Shown: positions 1-7,699 of the stretch, piece by piece
How the letters are laid out: every line of letters begins with the position of its first letter
Numbering within the stretch: position 1 is the first letter of the stretch
Assembly: GCF_034424155.1 (NCBI RefSeq)
Contig: NZ_CP139992.1
Location: 4,108,012-4,172,011, forward strand
DNA: 64,000 nucleotides
DNA from: Hafnia alvei
GTDB lineage: Bacteria > Pseudomonadota > Gammaproteobacteria > Enterobacterales > Enterobacteriaceae
Direction: 5' to 3'
Translations under genes and position numbers: made by a program
The notes under the pieces: model-generated
Database searches by the model: none
What the model saw: only the letters and a program-made list of their open reading frames with translations
Told to the model about the DNA's origin: nothing

Positions 1-259
1 CCACAATCCACGCGATACGTTTACCAAATGCTTCTTTAATCCAAACAAAAATACCGCCGTCTTTTGGCCACCCGGTAGAAAGCTCACCGCATACCATGGC
101 TAATGGGAAAAACAGGCAGAAAGCCGCGATTACCCACAGCAGCATAGCCGATGCCCCATAGGGCGCCACGTTGGGTATTTGTCGTAAACTCAGAATCGCA
201 ATGACGTTCATAAAGACGATGTCTTTGATTCCAAGCAGACTTGAGTTGCTATTACTCAT
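1..259 (-). CDS. APC-family amino acid permease, N-terminal part (cut by window edge)
   Basis: About 86 N-terminal residues of an inner-membrane amino-acid transporter are present; the rest lies left of the window. The start MSNSNSSLLGIKDIVFMNVI is followed by a first hydrophobic segment and a second one around residues 38-55, then GELSTGWPKDGGIFVWIKEA, the TM2/TM3 linker style of APC superfamily antiporters such as GadC and YjeM. An ATG at 259 is preferred over the in-frame ATG at 265 because the GGAG Shine-Dalgarno then sits 6 nt upstream. The gene is 58 bp downstream of the decarboxylase gene on the same strand, so the two are probably one operon. By analogy with GadBC, AdiAC and CadBA it may exchange the substrate amino acid for the decarboxylation product; the substrate is not visible. 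Confidence 0.85.
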   Translation of the reverse strand, partial: MSNSNSSLLGIKDIVFMNVIAILSLRQIPNVAPYGASAMLLWVIAAFCLFFPLAMVCGELSTGWPKDGGIFVWIKEAFGKRIAWIV

Positions 260-317
260 GATCATCTCCAGAGAGAAAATCAGAGGGCGACAACCGCCCT
301 CTGTCGCAAAGGGCAAA

Positions 318-1715
318 TTAGAAAATGTCGTACTTGACCATATCTTCGTAGGTATCTTCACGGCGGATCAGACGATCTTTACCCTGATTGTCGATCATCA
401 CGACCGCAGTACGTGGGCGGTTGTTATAAACCGTCTGGCTCTCAATGGTGTAAGCACCCGCATCAAGGAACACCACAACATCGCCAATCTGAGTATCGTG
501 TGGCAGTAAAAACTCTTCGCCTTTGACGCCCATATGGAAGTAATCGCCACCGTCACACAGCGGGCCTGCCAGCTTGATATATTGATCGTGTTGCTCGGTG
601 ATCCGAGAGGCGTTATAGACATAGAAGAACCAGTCGAAATGCTGGCTATCAGACAATACGCTGTAGCCTGCATCGACAAACTTCCATTCAACGTGGCATT
701 CAACGTTACCGTCTAGGTCATAGTTGGTTTTACGTTTTTCACAGGAAACATCGGTTAACAGAACAGCGGCAGAACCCGTGACTTTGCGCCCTGGCTCAAT
801 ACAAATCTCAACGTCGGTACGCCATTTATGCACTTCATGAATCACCGCATCAGCAAAGTCCTGAGCCGTGATCCCTGCATACATATTGTCTTTTAACGGA
901 TCGCCATTCTCTTCGTCGTATTTGTAAGGCACTGGAATACCGCCCCCCACGTTGATCAAATCAAATTTGATCCCCAAAACCTCTTCTAAACGACGCGATT
1001 CATCCACCAAAACCTTGGTCGCTTTAGCAAATGGCTCAGACTCTGGCACCTGATCGCCCACATGCATATGCAGACCACGCAGCTTCACATAAGGCATTTG
1101 TAAAATACGGCGGCAGGTTTCCTCGGCCTGTTCGAGATCCAGTCCTGATTTAGCATGAAACGCGGTCACAAGCTCAGCGTGCGTTGCGGAAGGAACGTTT
1201 GGCTCAACGCGCACACAAACGTTGGCGGTTTTTTTCAGGCGACGAGAAATTTCATCAATATGATCAAGTTCATATAGGCTATCGACGTTAATCAGATAGA
1301 GTTCATTATCAATCGCATATTCGAGATCTTCTGGTTTTTTCACCACGCCGTTAAATACGATTTGGCTCCCAGAAAAACCAATTTCCAAACACTTACGCAC
1401 TTCATAAAGTGAGTTAGCTTCCGCACAAATGCCCGCATCTTTGATGGCTTTTAACACCCCCATCACCGAACAGGTTTTTGAGGCAAAGAACGTTTTAGTT
1501 TTGGCATGTGCGGAAAAAGCCTGCTCGATTTCTTTGATATTGCGCACAATCTCAGGCTCAGAAAACACATAAAACGGGGTACCGTATTTTTTTGCCAGTG
1601 CTTCGACATCTAAACCTTCAAAGCATAGTTTTCCATTGTTGCTGGTGAAACGACGATCGTGCTCAATAACATTTTGACGCAGTTGGTTGTAGTTCTTAAC
1701 GATGTTATCTGACAT
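318..1715 (-). CDS. Fold-type III PLP-dependent decarboxylase (LysA/ODC superfamily), substrate unknown
   Basis: A 465-residue protein of the alanine-racemase-fold decarboxylase family (diaminopimelate, ornithine and arginine decarboxylases). The PLP lysine is probably Lys80 in FFASKTC. HVGDQ (218-222) corresponds to the HxGSQ region, [10 protein letters not shown] (256-264) is the glycine-rich phosphate loop, and EPGRK (307-311) also binds cofactor phosphate. CDGGD (387-391) supplies the catalytic cysteine across the dimer, and [16 protein letters not shown] (420-435) is the C-terminal signature. It is not LysA by context: it is paired with a permease and faces a sigma-54 activator. Expression is probably from the -24/-12 promoter at 1776-1791. 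The substrate could be a basic or diamino acid; I cannot name it. Confidence 0.88.
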   Translation of the reverse strand: MSDNIVKNYNQLRQNVIEHDRRFTSNNGKLCFEGLDVEALAKKYGTPFYVFSEPEIVRNIKEIEQAFSAHAKTKTFFASKTCSVMGVLKAIKDAGICAEANSLYEVRKCLEIGFSGSQIVFNGVVKKPEDLEYAIDNELYLINVDSLYELDHIDEISRRLKKTANVCVRVEPNVPSATHAELVTAFHAKSGLDLEQAEETCRRILQMPYVKLRGLHMHVGDQVPESEPFAKATKVLVDESRRLEEVLGIKFDLINVGGGIPVPYKYDEENGDPLKDNMYAGITAQDFADAVIHEVHKWRTDVEICIEPGRKVTGSAAVLLTDVSCEKRKTNYDLDGNVECHVEWKFVDAGYSVLSDSQHFDWFFYVYNASRITEQHDQYIKLAGPLCDGGDYFHMGVKGEEFLLPHDTQIGDVVVFLDAGAYTIESQTVYNNRPRTAVVMIDNQGKDRLIRREDTYEDMVKYDIF

Positions 1716-1775
1716 AAAATCCTCTGCTTATCGATGGTTTAATGCGTGATATGTCCCTACAGATAACATTGTTAC

Positions 1776-1791
1776 TGCAACCGTCATGCCA
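1776..1791 (-). promoter_or_regulatory. Sigma-54 (-24/-12) promoter of the decarboxylase-permease operon
   Basis: On the minus strand the sequence reads TGGCAT-GACGG-TTGCA. It differs from the consensus TGGCAC-N5-TTGCW at one position. It lies about 60 bp upstream of the decarboxylase start and points at it. The divergent gene encodes a sigma-54 activator, which makes the match meaningful. Transcription would begin near 1765. Confidence 0.75.
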
Positions 1792-1870
1792 TAATTATTT
1801 ATCTTTAAAATCAATAAAATAAAAAAAGCCCTACTAATAATTTCGGTCATATATTCTAAAAATTGCCTAA

Positions 1871-1888
1871 GTGACGAAAATCCGTCAC
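1871..1888. promoter_or_regulatory. 18-bp inverted repeat, candidate upstream activator site
   Basis: GTGACG-AAAATC-CGTCAC is a perfect 6+6 bp inverted repeat. It is about 90 bp upstream of the -24 element, a usual distance for an enhancer site of a sigma-54 activator. It also ends about 19 bp before the activator's own start codon, so binding could also repress that gene. The assignment to this regulator is inferred from position. Confidence 0.55.
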
Positions 1889-1907
1889 CCAGTGAAAGGA
1901 CCAAAAA

Positions 1908-3347
1908 ATGCCTCCGCTCGACCCAGAATTGCAGTATGCCCTTGAGATGTTTTCGCGCTTTTTTGATCTTATTCATCAACCGTTAGCGATAATTAATCGT
2001 GATGGTGAATACGTTTATTACAACCAAGAAAGCGCAGATTTGGATGGCTATACCGTAGAGCAAGCACTCGGCCACCACATGCTAGACGTCTACCCCAAGA
2101 TGAAAGAGTCACAGAGCACCATGCTGCACTCACTAAAACAAGGAGTGGAATACATCGGCCATTATCAGGTTTATTACAACGCTAAAGGGCAGGCGGTGGA
2201 TTACCAGCACACCACTGCGCCGCTGTATGCACGCAACGGTGAGATGGTAGGCGTGATTGAAATTGGTAGAAATATGTCTAGCGTGCGCCGCCTACAAGAG
2301 CAGGTGGTGGAACTAAACCAACTGCTTTATTCGAATCAAGCTGAAAACACCCACGATATCATTACGGAAAATCCCGCTATGCTGGCGCTGATAGACAAAG
2401 CTAAACGTCTAGCCGTCAACGATATTCCGGTTGTTATTGTGGGTGAAACAGGGACAGGCAAAGAGCTGTTTGCTCGCTTAATACATCGCTGTAGTAAACG
2501 CGTGAATAAGCCATTTATCGCCCTCAACTGCGGTGCGCTCCCCTCAACGCTGATAGAAAGTACCTTATTTGGCACCGTTAAAGGGGCATTCACCGGCGCT
2601 GAAAATAGCCAAGGCTACCTTGAGCTGGCAGACGGCGGCACGCTATTTCTTGATGAGCTCAATGCCATGCCCATCGAGATGCAAAGCAAATTGCTGCGCT
2701 TTCTACAGGATAAAAGCTTCTGGAAACTCGGCGGAAATCATGAACTGCACTCCAACGTGCGCATTGTGGCAGCAATGAACGAGTCGCCAACGCAGCTGAT
2801 TAAACACAATAGAATGCGTGCCGATCTCTTCTATCGGCTCGGCGTCGGAATGCTGGCGCTGCCGCCGCTCTCCACTCGCCCAGAGGATATCCTGCTGCTA
2901 AGTCGTTATTTCATCGATAAATACCGCGATGATGTTGAGCATGATATTCAGGGGATCAGCGAGAATGCCTGCGGTATTCTGCTAAAACGCGCATGGCCGG
3001 GTAACGTGCGTATGCTAGAAAATACCATCGTGCGCAGCATGATTATGCAAGAACACGATGGGCCATTAGAAAACATTGCCTACGATGAAGAATGCCCAGA
3101 ACTGTTCCCTGAAAATGCAGCTCCAATTACCGAAGAGCAGCCCATGTCCGCCAGAACATTTGAATGCGATGGCGACCTTGTCAGCCAAGTCGCATATTTT
3201 GAACAACAGCTCATCACAAAGGCGTTGAATCAGGCGAATAGCAATGTGGCAGAAGCGGCAAAAAGGCTGGGAATTTCACGAACGACCCTGCACTATAAAA
3301 TTAAAAAATATGCCATCCGCTTAGGCGTATTAGCGACCCACGCATAG
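1908..3347 (+). CDS. Sigma-54-dependent transcriptional activator with PAS domain
   Basis: A 479-residue bacterial enhancer-binding protein. A PAS-like sensor domain covers roughly residues 15-120. The AAA+ domain follows with Walker A GETGTGKE (179-186), the sigma-54-contacting GAFTGA loop (226-231) and Walker B GGTLFLDE (243-250). A Fis-type helix-turn-helix ends the protein (NVAEAAKRLGISRTTLHYKI). There is no receiver domain, so it probably senses a small molecule, as RocR-type regulators do. The start at 1908 has an AGGA sequence 6-8 nt upstream. It is divergent from the decarboxylase/permease operon, which carries a matching sigma-54 promoter, and is very likely its activator. The ligand is unknown. 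Confidence 0.92.
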   Translation: MPPLDPELQYALEMFSRFFDLIHQPLAIINRDGEYVYYNQESADLDGYTVEQALGHHMLDVYPKMKESQSTMLHSLKQGVEYIGHYQVYYNAKGQAVDYQHTTAPLYARNGEMVGVIEIGRNMSSVRRLQEQVVELNQLLYSNQAENTHDIITENPAMLALIDKAKRLAVNDIPVVIVGETGTGKELFARLIHRCSKRVNKPFIALNCGALPSTLIESTLFGTVKGAFTGAENSQGYLELADGGTLFLDELNAMPIEMQSKLLRFLQDKSFWKLGGNHELHSNVRIVAAMNESPTQLIKHNRMRADLFYRLGVGMLALPPLSTRPEDILLLSRYFIDKYRDDVEHDIQGISENACGILLKRAWPGNVRMLENTIVRSMIMQEHDGPLENIAYDEECPELFPENAAPITEEQPMSARTFECDGDLVSQVAYFEQQLITKALNQANSNVAEAAKRLGISRTTLHYKIKKYAIRLGVLATHA

Positions 3348-3361
3348 TTAATATATAAAAA

Positions 3362-3389
3362 AATCCGGTGCCATCGCTGGCACCGGATT
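3362..3389 (-). terminator. Intrinsic terminator, mainly for rraB
   Basis: A 12-bp perfect stem (AATCCGGTGCCA / TGGCACCGGATT) with a TCGC loop. On the minus strand it is followed by a run of T residues, as expected for the end of rraB. In the plus direction no T-run follows, so it may only weakly stop the activator gene. Confidence 0.85.
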
Positions 3390-3438
3390 CGCTATTCTCA
3401 CTATGACGTCAACTATGCTAACTATACGACGTTAAAGA

Positions 3439-3870
3439 TTAGTGGCGAACGCCATTGTCATCTTCATCAACGCCTTCTGCGTCATCATCTTCTTCGTCGT
3501 CACCGTCTTCACCGTTAGGATCTTCGAAGTAGGTGCCCCAGCCGTCGTAGTTCACGTTCATCTTCTCAGCGAGGTTCACCAGCTGTTCAACCTGAGTATC
3601 GATCACTTCCGCATTCAGGCCAACTTCGCTGATCACATCGCAGCACATCAGCAGCGTACCGTCTTCAACTTCCAGCTCTTCAGCATCAGTCACTTCGTAG
3701 CCGAGTTTAAAAGCTTCAACCGCCGCTTTTTCTAACAGCTCAAAGTTATCCGCCGAAAGGTGATGTTCAATGGTGTATAACGCGTCTGGATCGCTGCCGT
3801 CGTCCAGCAGTTCTTCAATGATCAGGCGGGTTTCTTCACGTTGTTCTTCTAATAGCTCAGGATTTGCCAT
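3439..3870 (-). CDS. rraB: RraB, regulator of ribonuclease E activity
   Basis: A 143-residue acidic protein that matches E. coli RraB (YjgD) from [20 protein letters not shown] onward. RraB binds RNase E and inhibits or remodels its cleavage activity, changing mRNA turnover in the cytoplasm. The last 25 residues are almost all Asp/Glu, which is usual for the family. It is divergent from argF, as rraB is next to argI in E. coli, so this edge of the locus is ancestral. A terminator hairpin lies 50 bp downstream. Confidence 0.96.
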   Translation of the reverse strand: MANPELLEEQREETRLIIEELLDDGSDPDALYTIEHHLSADNFELLEKAAVEAFKLGYEVTDAEELEVEDGTLLMCCDVISEVGLNAEVIDTQVEQLVNLAEKMNVNYDGWGTYFEDPNGEDGDDEEDDDAEGVDEDDNGVRH

Positions 3871-3967
3871 GCCTTTGTCCTCAATCTGTATGCAATCACG
3901 CTACTTTCATTCTCCCACAGCCGCGCTCATGCCTCCATAAGAAACGTGAATATTTATCTCTCAGGGG

Positions 3968-3996
3968 TTGATTTTGAATTTTAATACACATAATGT
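3968..3996 (+). promoter_or_regulatory. argF promoter
   Basis: TTGATT (3968-3973), a 17-nt spacer and TAATGT (3991-3996) form a good sigma-70 promoter. It is overlapped by two ARG boxes, so ArgR would block it. The transcript would begin near 4003 with a leader of about 40 nt. Confidence 0.75.
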
Positions 3997-4011
3997 GAAT
4001 ATTAATTCATG
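3973..4011. promoter_or_regulatory. Tandem ARG boxes (ArgR operator)
   Basis: The downstream box TGTGAATATTAATTCATG (3994-4011) contains a perfect TGAAT-W4-ATTCA palindrome. The upstream box (3973-3990) contains TGAAT-TTTA-ATACA, one mismatch. The two 18-bp boxes are separated by 3 bp, the classical arrangement for a hexameric ArgR operator. A further weak half-match occurs at 3947-3959. This marks the downstream gene as the biosynthetic, arginine-repressed carbamoyltransferase. Confidence 0.88.
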
Positions 4012-4045
4012 CAGCACAATAAAAACACAACTGGGGATGAGCACT

Positions 4046-5053
4046 ATGAGTCAGCTATATCAGCATCATTTTCTTAGATTACTGGACTTCACGCCTGCAG
4101 ATATCGCATATCTACTCACTTTAGCCGCTGAGCTTAAGCAGGCTAAAAAGGCAGGGAATGAACCACAAACGCTGAAAGGCAAAAATATCGCGCTCATCTT
4201 CGAAAAAGACTCCACCCGAACCCGCTGCTCTTTCGAAGTTGCCGCTTACGACCAAGGCGCTAATGTCACCTATTTAGGCTCAAACGGCAGCCAAATCGGC
4301 CACAAAGAATCCATCAAAGACAGCGCGCGCGTGCTGGGCAGAATGTACGACGCCATCCAGTATCGCGGCTGGGGGCAGGACGTGGTGGAAACCCTGGCAC
4401 AGTATGCCGGTGTGCCGATTTGGAATGGATTAACCAATGAGTTTCATCCAACCCAAATTTTAGCCGACCTGCTCACTATTCAAGAACATATGCCAAATAA
4501 GCCGCTGTCACAGGTGAAACTGGCATACCTTGGCGATGCGCGTAATAACATGGGTAATTCATTACTGGAAGGCGCGGCGCTGATGGGGATGGAGCTGCGT
4601 CTCGTTGCGCCAAAAGCCTGCTGGCCGGAGGCCGAACTGGTGGCTCAATGTCAGGCAATAGCCGACAAAACCGGCGCGAAGCTGGTTTTAACCGAAGATC
4701 TGGCGGAAGGCGTGAAAGACGCCGATTTCCTTTACACCGACGTTTGGGTTTCCATGGGCGAACCAAAAGAGGTGTGGAAAGAGCGTATTGCCCAACTGCT
4801 GCCTTATCAAATCAACATGAACGTCATCAAACTGACCGGCAACCCGCAGGTGAAATTCCTGCACTGTTTACCGGCTTTCCATGATGATCAAACCGCCGTG
4901 GGCAAACAGATGGCCGAGCAATATGGGCTGAATGGCGGTATGGAAGTCACCGACGAAGTATTTGAATCCGAGCACAGCATCGTGTTTGACGAAGCGGAAA
5001 ATCGTCTGCACACCATTAAAGCCGTGATGGTAGCGACGTTAGGCAAACTGTAA
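4046..5053 (+). CDS. argF: Ornithine carbamoyltransferase (biosynthetic)
   Basis: Catalyses carbamoyl phosphate + ornithine to citrulline in cytosolic arginine biosynthesis. The 335-residue protein aligns along its whole length with E. coli ArgI/ArgF. The carbamoyl-phosphate loop is STRTR (56-60); FHPTQ, the metal-free HCLP motif ([10 protein letters not shown]) and SMGEPKE follow. I start it at 4046 ([10 protein letters not shown], as in ArgI). An ATG at 4037 would add three residues, and any earlier start would lie inside the promoter. The neighbour rraB corresponds to the argI locus of E. coli. Tandem ARG boxes overlap its promoter. A perfect hairpin terminator separates it from the convergent carbamate kinase gene, which uses the same metabolite. 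Confidence 0.96.
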   Translation: MSQLYQHHFLRLLDFTPADIAYLLTLAAELKQAKKAGNEPQTLKGKNIALIFEKDSTRTRCSFEVAAYDQGANVTYLGSNGSQIGHKESIKDSARVLGRMYDAIQYRGWGQDVVETLAQYAGVPIWNGLTNEFHPTQILADLLTIQEHMPNKPLSQVKLAYLGDARNNMGNSLLEGAALMGMELRLVAPKACWPEAELVAQCQAIADKTGAKLVLTEDLAEGVKDADFLYTDVWVSMGEPKEVWKERIAQLLPYQINMNVIKLTGNPQVKFLHCLPAFHDDQTAVGKQMAEQYGLNGGMEVTDEVFESEHSIVFDEAENRLHTIKAVMVATLGKL

Positions 5054-5062
5054 TAACTCAAT

Positions 5063-5098
5063 AAATCAGCGCGCCTGGTATTCACGGCGCGCTGATTT
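5063..5098. terminator. Terminator between convergent argF and carbamate kinase genes
   Basis: A 13-bp perfect stem (5063-5075 with 5086-5098, AAATCAGCGCGCC and its complement) closes a 10-nt loop. T-rich sequence follows on the plus strand and A-rich sequence precedes it, so it can serve both convergent genes. Confidence 0.85.
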
Positions 5099-5102
5099 TG
5101 TT

Positions 5103-6026
5103 TTATAGAACAGCCGCAGTTTCTGGCGTAATACAGGTACCTTTCTCCCGACGTAAAATCGCTTCGGCATCAGCTAATGCACCGATAAATGCCGTTCCGC
5201 CCGTTTGTTCAACAAACGCAATCACCGCCTCTGCCTTCGGCCCCATCGCGCCATCAGGAGCCGCAAACGGGCGCAATACCTCAGGGGTAACATGTCGTAA
5301 TGCCCGCGCCTGTGGCGTTCCCCAATCCTGATAAACCGCATCCGCATCGGTCAAAATCATTAAATATTCCGCATGTAACTCTTCGGCTAACAACGCGGCT
5401 GATAAATCCTTATCAATAACAGCTTCAACACCGCAATATCCCTGTTGGCTTGCGACAACCGGCATTCCACCGCCGCCCGCACAAACCACAATATGATCGC
5501 TATCTAACAGGCACTTGATCGAGGCCAGCTCAACCACTTTTCTCGGCTTAGGCGAAGCCACCACGCGACGAAAATATTGGCCATCCGCTTTCATCGTCCA
5601 ACCATAGCGGAGTTTAGGTTCATGCTGTTGGTCAGGCAGATAGACAGGGCCAATAAATTTACTCGGCTGCTGGAATGCAGGATCGTCTGCCTCAACTTCA
5701 ATACGCGTCAGCAGGCTAACCACCTGAGGAATGTTCTCTTTCTGCCCTAACGACTGAGCAATCATATAGCCCAACATTCCTTGCGTTTCAGCCACTAAAA
5801 TATCCAGCGGATACGCTGGGGTTTGCTGATCTAGCGCACCTTGCAGCGCTAGCAATCCCACCTGCGGGCCGTTGCCATGCACAATCACGACGCGATAATC
5901 GTTGGCTAGCCCAGCAACCACCTCAGCCACCTGAGCGATATTTTTGTACTGGTTTTGAGCCGAAAGAATTTCTCCACGCTGTAAAATAGCGTTTCCCCCG
6001 AGCGCTATGACGACGGTTGGTTTCAT
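5103..6026 (-). CDS. arcC: Carbamate kinase
   Basis: Interconverts carbamoyl phosphate + ADP with carbamate + ATP; in catabolic clusters it makes ATP. The 307-residue protein starts MKPTVVIALGGNAILQRGE, with the family's GGNA motif, VHGNGPQVG, and a C-terminal MGPKAEAVIAFVE segment. The start at 6026 is chosen because GGGGT lies 6-7 nt upstream; an in-frame ATG at 6038 would add MGYK. It faces away from the MFS-allFGH-allS genes across a 434-bp AT-rich interval. It most likely is the AllK/YbcF-type kinase of that cluster rather than part of an arginine deiminase operon, since no arcA is present. Confidence 0.93.
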   Translation of the reverse strand: MKPTVVIALGGNAILQRGEILSAQNQYKNIAQVAEVVAGLANDYRVVIVHGNGPQVGLLALQGALDQQTPAYPLDILVAETQGMLGYMIAQSLGQKENIPQVVSLLTRIEVEADDPAFQQPSKFIGPVYLPDQQHEPKLRYGWTMKADGQYFRRVVASPKPRKVVELASIKCLLDSDHIVVCAGGGGMPVVASQQGYCGVEAVIDKDLSAALLAEELHAEYLMILTDADAVYQDWGTPQARALRHVTPEVLRPFAAPDGAMGPKAEAVIAFVEQTGGTAFIGALADAEAILRREKGTCITPETAAVL

Positions 6027-6239
6027 TTTATACCCCATAAAAAACGTTAATTTGTTGGGATAAAATTAAGTTTATTTAAAATATAAAATGTGATGGTGGC
6101 TACATTTAAAATACAGTCTATTATTTTTTTATAATTGGCATATCACAGAGCTGTTTAATTAAATAAAATTGAATAATAGATTTTTTAATTTTTTTTATTA
6201 ATAGACCGTAGAATAAGAAAACTTCCCTTACAATAGATC

Positions 6240-6261
6240 AAATGTGATTTATCTCACCAGA
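6240..6261. promoter_or_regulatory. Probable CRP site in the arcC / MFS divergent region
   Basis: TGTGA-TTTATC-TCACC (6243-6258) departs from TGTGA-N6-TCACA by one base and is flanked by AAA on the left. The rest of the 434-bp interval (6027-6460) is very AT-rich. It holds a TTGACC at 6364-6369 that could be a -35 for the plus-strand operon, but I see no convincing -10. AllS is expected to act in this interval; I could not pick its site. Confidence 0.55.
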
Positions 6262-6460
6262 ATCCCCCTACGATTATTATAGTTTACCGTCATAGCGATT
6301 TGGCACGAACCATTTTTATTATAGCTATGCCCAATAATTTCAATATTTTGGTCGTAAGCATTCTTGACCCCAGTACCTCTGATCTAAGTCAGTGATAGGG
6401 ATGAGCAGGACGGCTAACGCGCCATAAGCAAGAGATGCTGGGTATTCAGGGGAGTATCTT

Positions 6461-7684
6461 ATGTCACAATCGATAGAGCATGCGGGCGCACCGCAAAAAA
6501 CAGGCATACCCGCTTGGTGGATAACCGTATTTTTATTTTGGCTCGGCTGGATATTTATGTATGCAGACCGTACGGTATTAAATCCGGTGATGGGTGAGTT
6601 GGAAAAAGAATTCGGATTAAATGGAACACAACTAGGAATATTAAATTCAGTGTTTTATTTCTCCTATGCATTGTTGCAAGTTCCGGCAGGGATCTTAGGA
6701 GATAAAATAGGCAAGAAAAAAGTATTAGTTCCTGGATTCTTATTATTCGGTATTTTTACCGCCGTCACAGGATGGGCGAAAAGTTGGACAACGCTACTAT
6801 TTTCCCGTGTCGTCACCGGCGCAGGCGAAGGAACTTATTACGGCCCTCAATATGGCTTATCTTCGGAACAAATTCCCAAAAAATATCGTTCTCTCGGTAG
6901 TGCCATCATTAACAGCGGTATGGCATTCGGCATTGCTCTCGGGCTGATGTCATCAAGCTGGTTAGTTTACGATCAGGGCCACAGCTGGAGAATGCCATTT
7001 TACGCCATGGCCGTGCCTAGCATTCTGACCGGCTTAGCGATCTGGTTCTTCGTTAAAGAAAAGAAACGCAGCGCGGTCACCGCCGATGGCGTTGCGGTTA
7101 AAAAAGGTAAATTCAGCGATTTATTAAAAAACCGCAATCTGCTGCTGGTCTATCTGATGGTGTTTTGCAGTCTGTTCGGATTCTTCGTCATTCTGACATG
7201 GCTACCGTATTACCTCCAAAGCGAGCGTGGGATCCCAGGCAGTGAAACCGGCTTTATCTCGTCCTTAGTGGCATGGATTTCGATCCCCGGCGCCCTGCTG
7301 TTCTCAACCATTTCTGACCGTTTGGGAAAACGTAAACCGCTCATTTTGATTCTGGTTCCTCTCGCGATTCTGAGCATGCTCTCAATTGTTTGGATGCCAA
7401 CCATGGGCGGCGTTATTGCAGCGCTGTGTATTTATGGTCTGGTGGGCAAGCTGGCGCTTGATCCCGTTCTGGTGGCGTTGGTCGCCGACAGCGTGGACGA
7501 AAATAACTACAGCACCGCCTTTGGTTTATTCAACTTCATCGGCATGAGCTCCTCTATTTTAGCGCCGATCATCGCCGGTGCCGCTCGCGATATCACCGGC
7601 AGTTTGGCCTCCAGTTTCTATGTATCAGCAGCCCTCTTGGTCATTGGCCTGTGCGGCATGTTGTTCCTGAAAGAAAAGAAATAA
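6461..7684 (+). CDS. MFS transporter (anion:cation symporter type), probable carboxylate/ureide importer
   Basis: A 407-residue major facilitator with about 12 hydrophobic segments. The loop 2-3 signature reads GILGDKIGKKK, repeated in the second half as ISDRLGKRK. The opening WITVFLFWLGWIFMYADRTV resembles the ACS family that carries organic anions such as hexuronates, phthalate and allantoate. It is the first gene of the plus-strand operon, 15 bp ahead of allF, so it probably imports the carbamoylated substrate. The terminal KEKK tail is usual for the family. Oxalurate or another ureido acid is an inference from neighbours; there is no substrate-specific motif I can read. Confidence 0.85.
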   Translation: MSQSIEHAGAPQKTGIPAWWITVFLFWLGWIFMYADRTVLNPVMGELEKEFGLNGTQLGILNSVFYFSYALLQVPAGILGDKIGKKKVLVPGFLLFGIFTAVTGWAKSWTTLLFSRVVTGAGEGTYYGPQYGLSSEQIPKKYRSLGSAIINSGMAFGIALGLMSSSWLVYDQGHSWRMPFYAMAVPSILTGLAIWFFVKEKKRSAVTADGVAVKKGKFSDLLKNRNLLLVYLMVFCSLFGFFVILTWLPYYLQSERGIPGSETGFISSLVAWISIPGALLFSTISDRLGKRKPLILILVPLAILSMLSIVWMPTMGGVIAALCIYGLVGKLALDPVLVALVADSVDENNYSTAFGLFNFIGMSSSILAPIIAGAARDITGSLASSFYVSAALLVIGLCGMLFLKEKK

Positions 7685-7699
7685 TCCGAGGGAATTAAA

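Noticed and set aside
3968-4045. Longer N terminus of ornithine carbamoyltransferase from a TTG at 3968
   Set aside because: That codon lies in the -35 of the promoter, and the extra residues overlap the ARG boxes and have no counterpart in the family.
4476-4884. Overlapping frames inside argF and many similar ones inside other genes
   Set aside because: They are alternative-frame shadows of strongly conserved proteins with no start signals of their own.
6120-6160. TGGCAT near 6137 as a second sigma-54 promoter
   Set aside because: The -12 half reads AGAGC rather than TTGCA, so the match is chance in AT-rich DNA.
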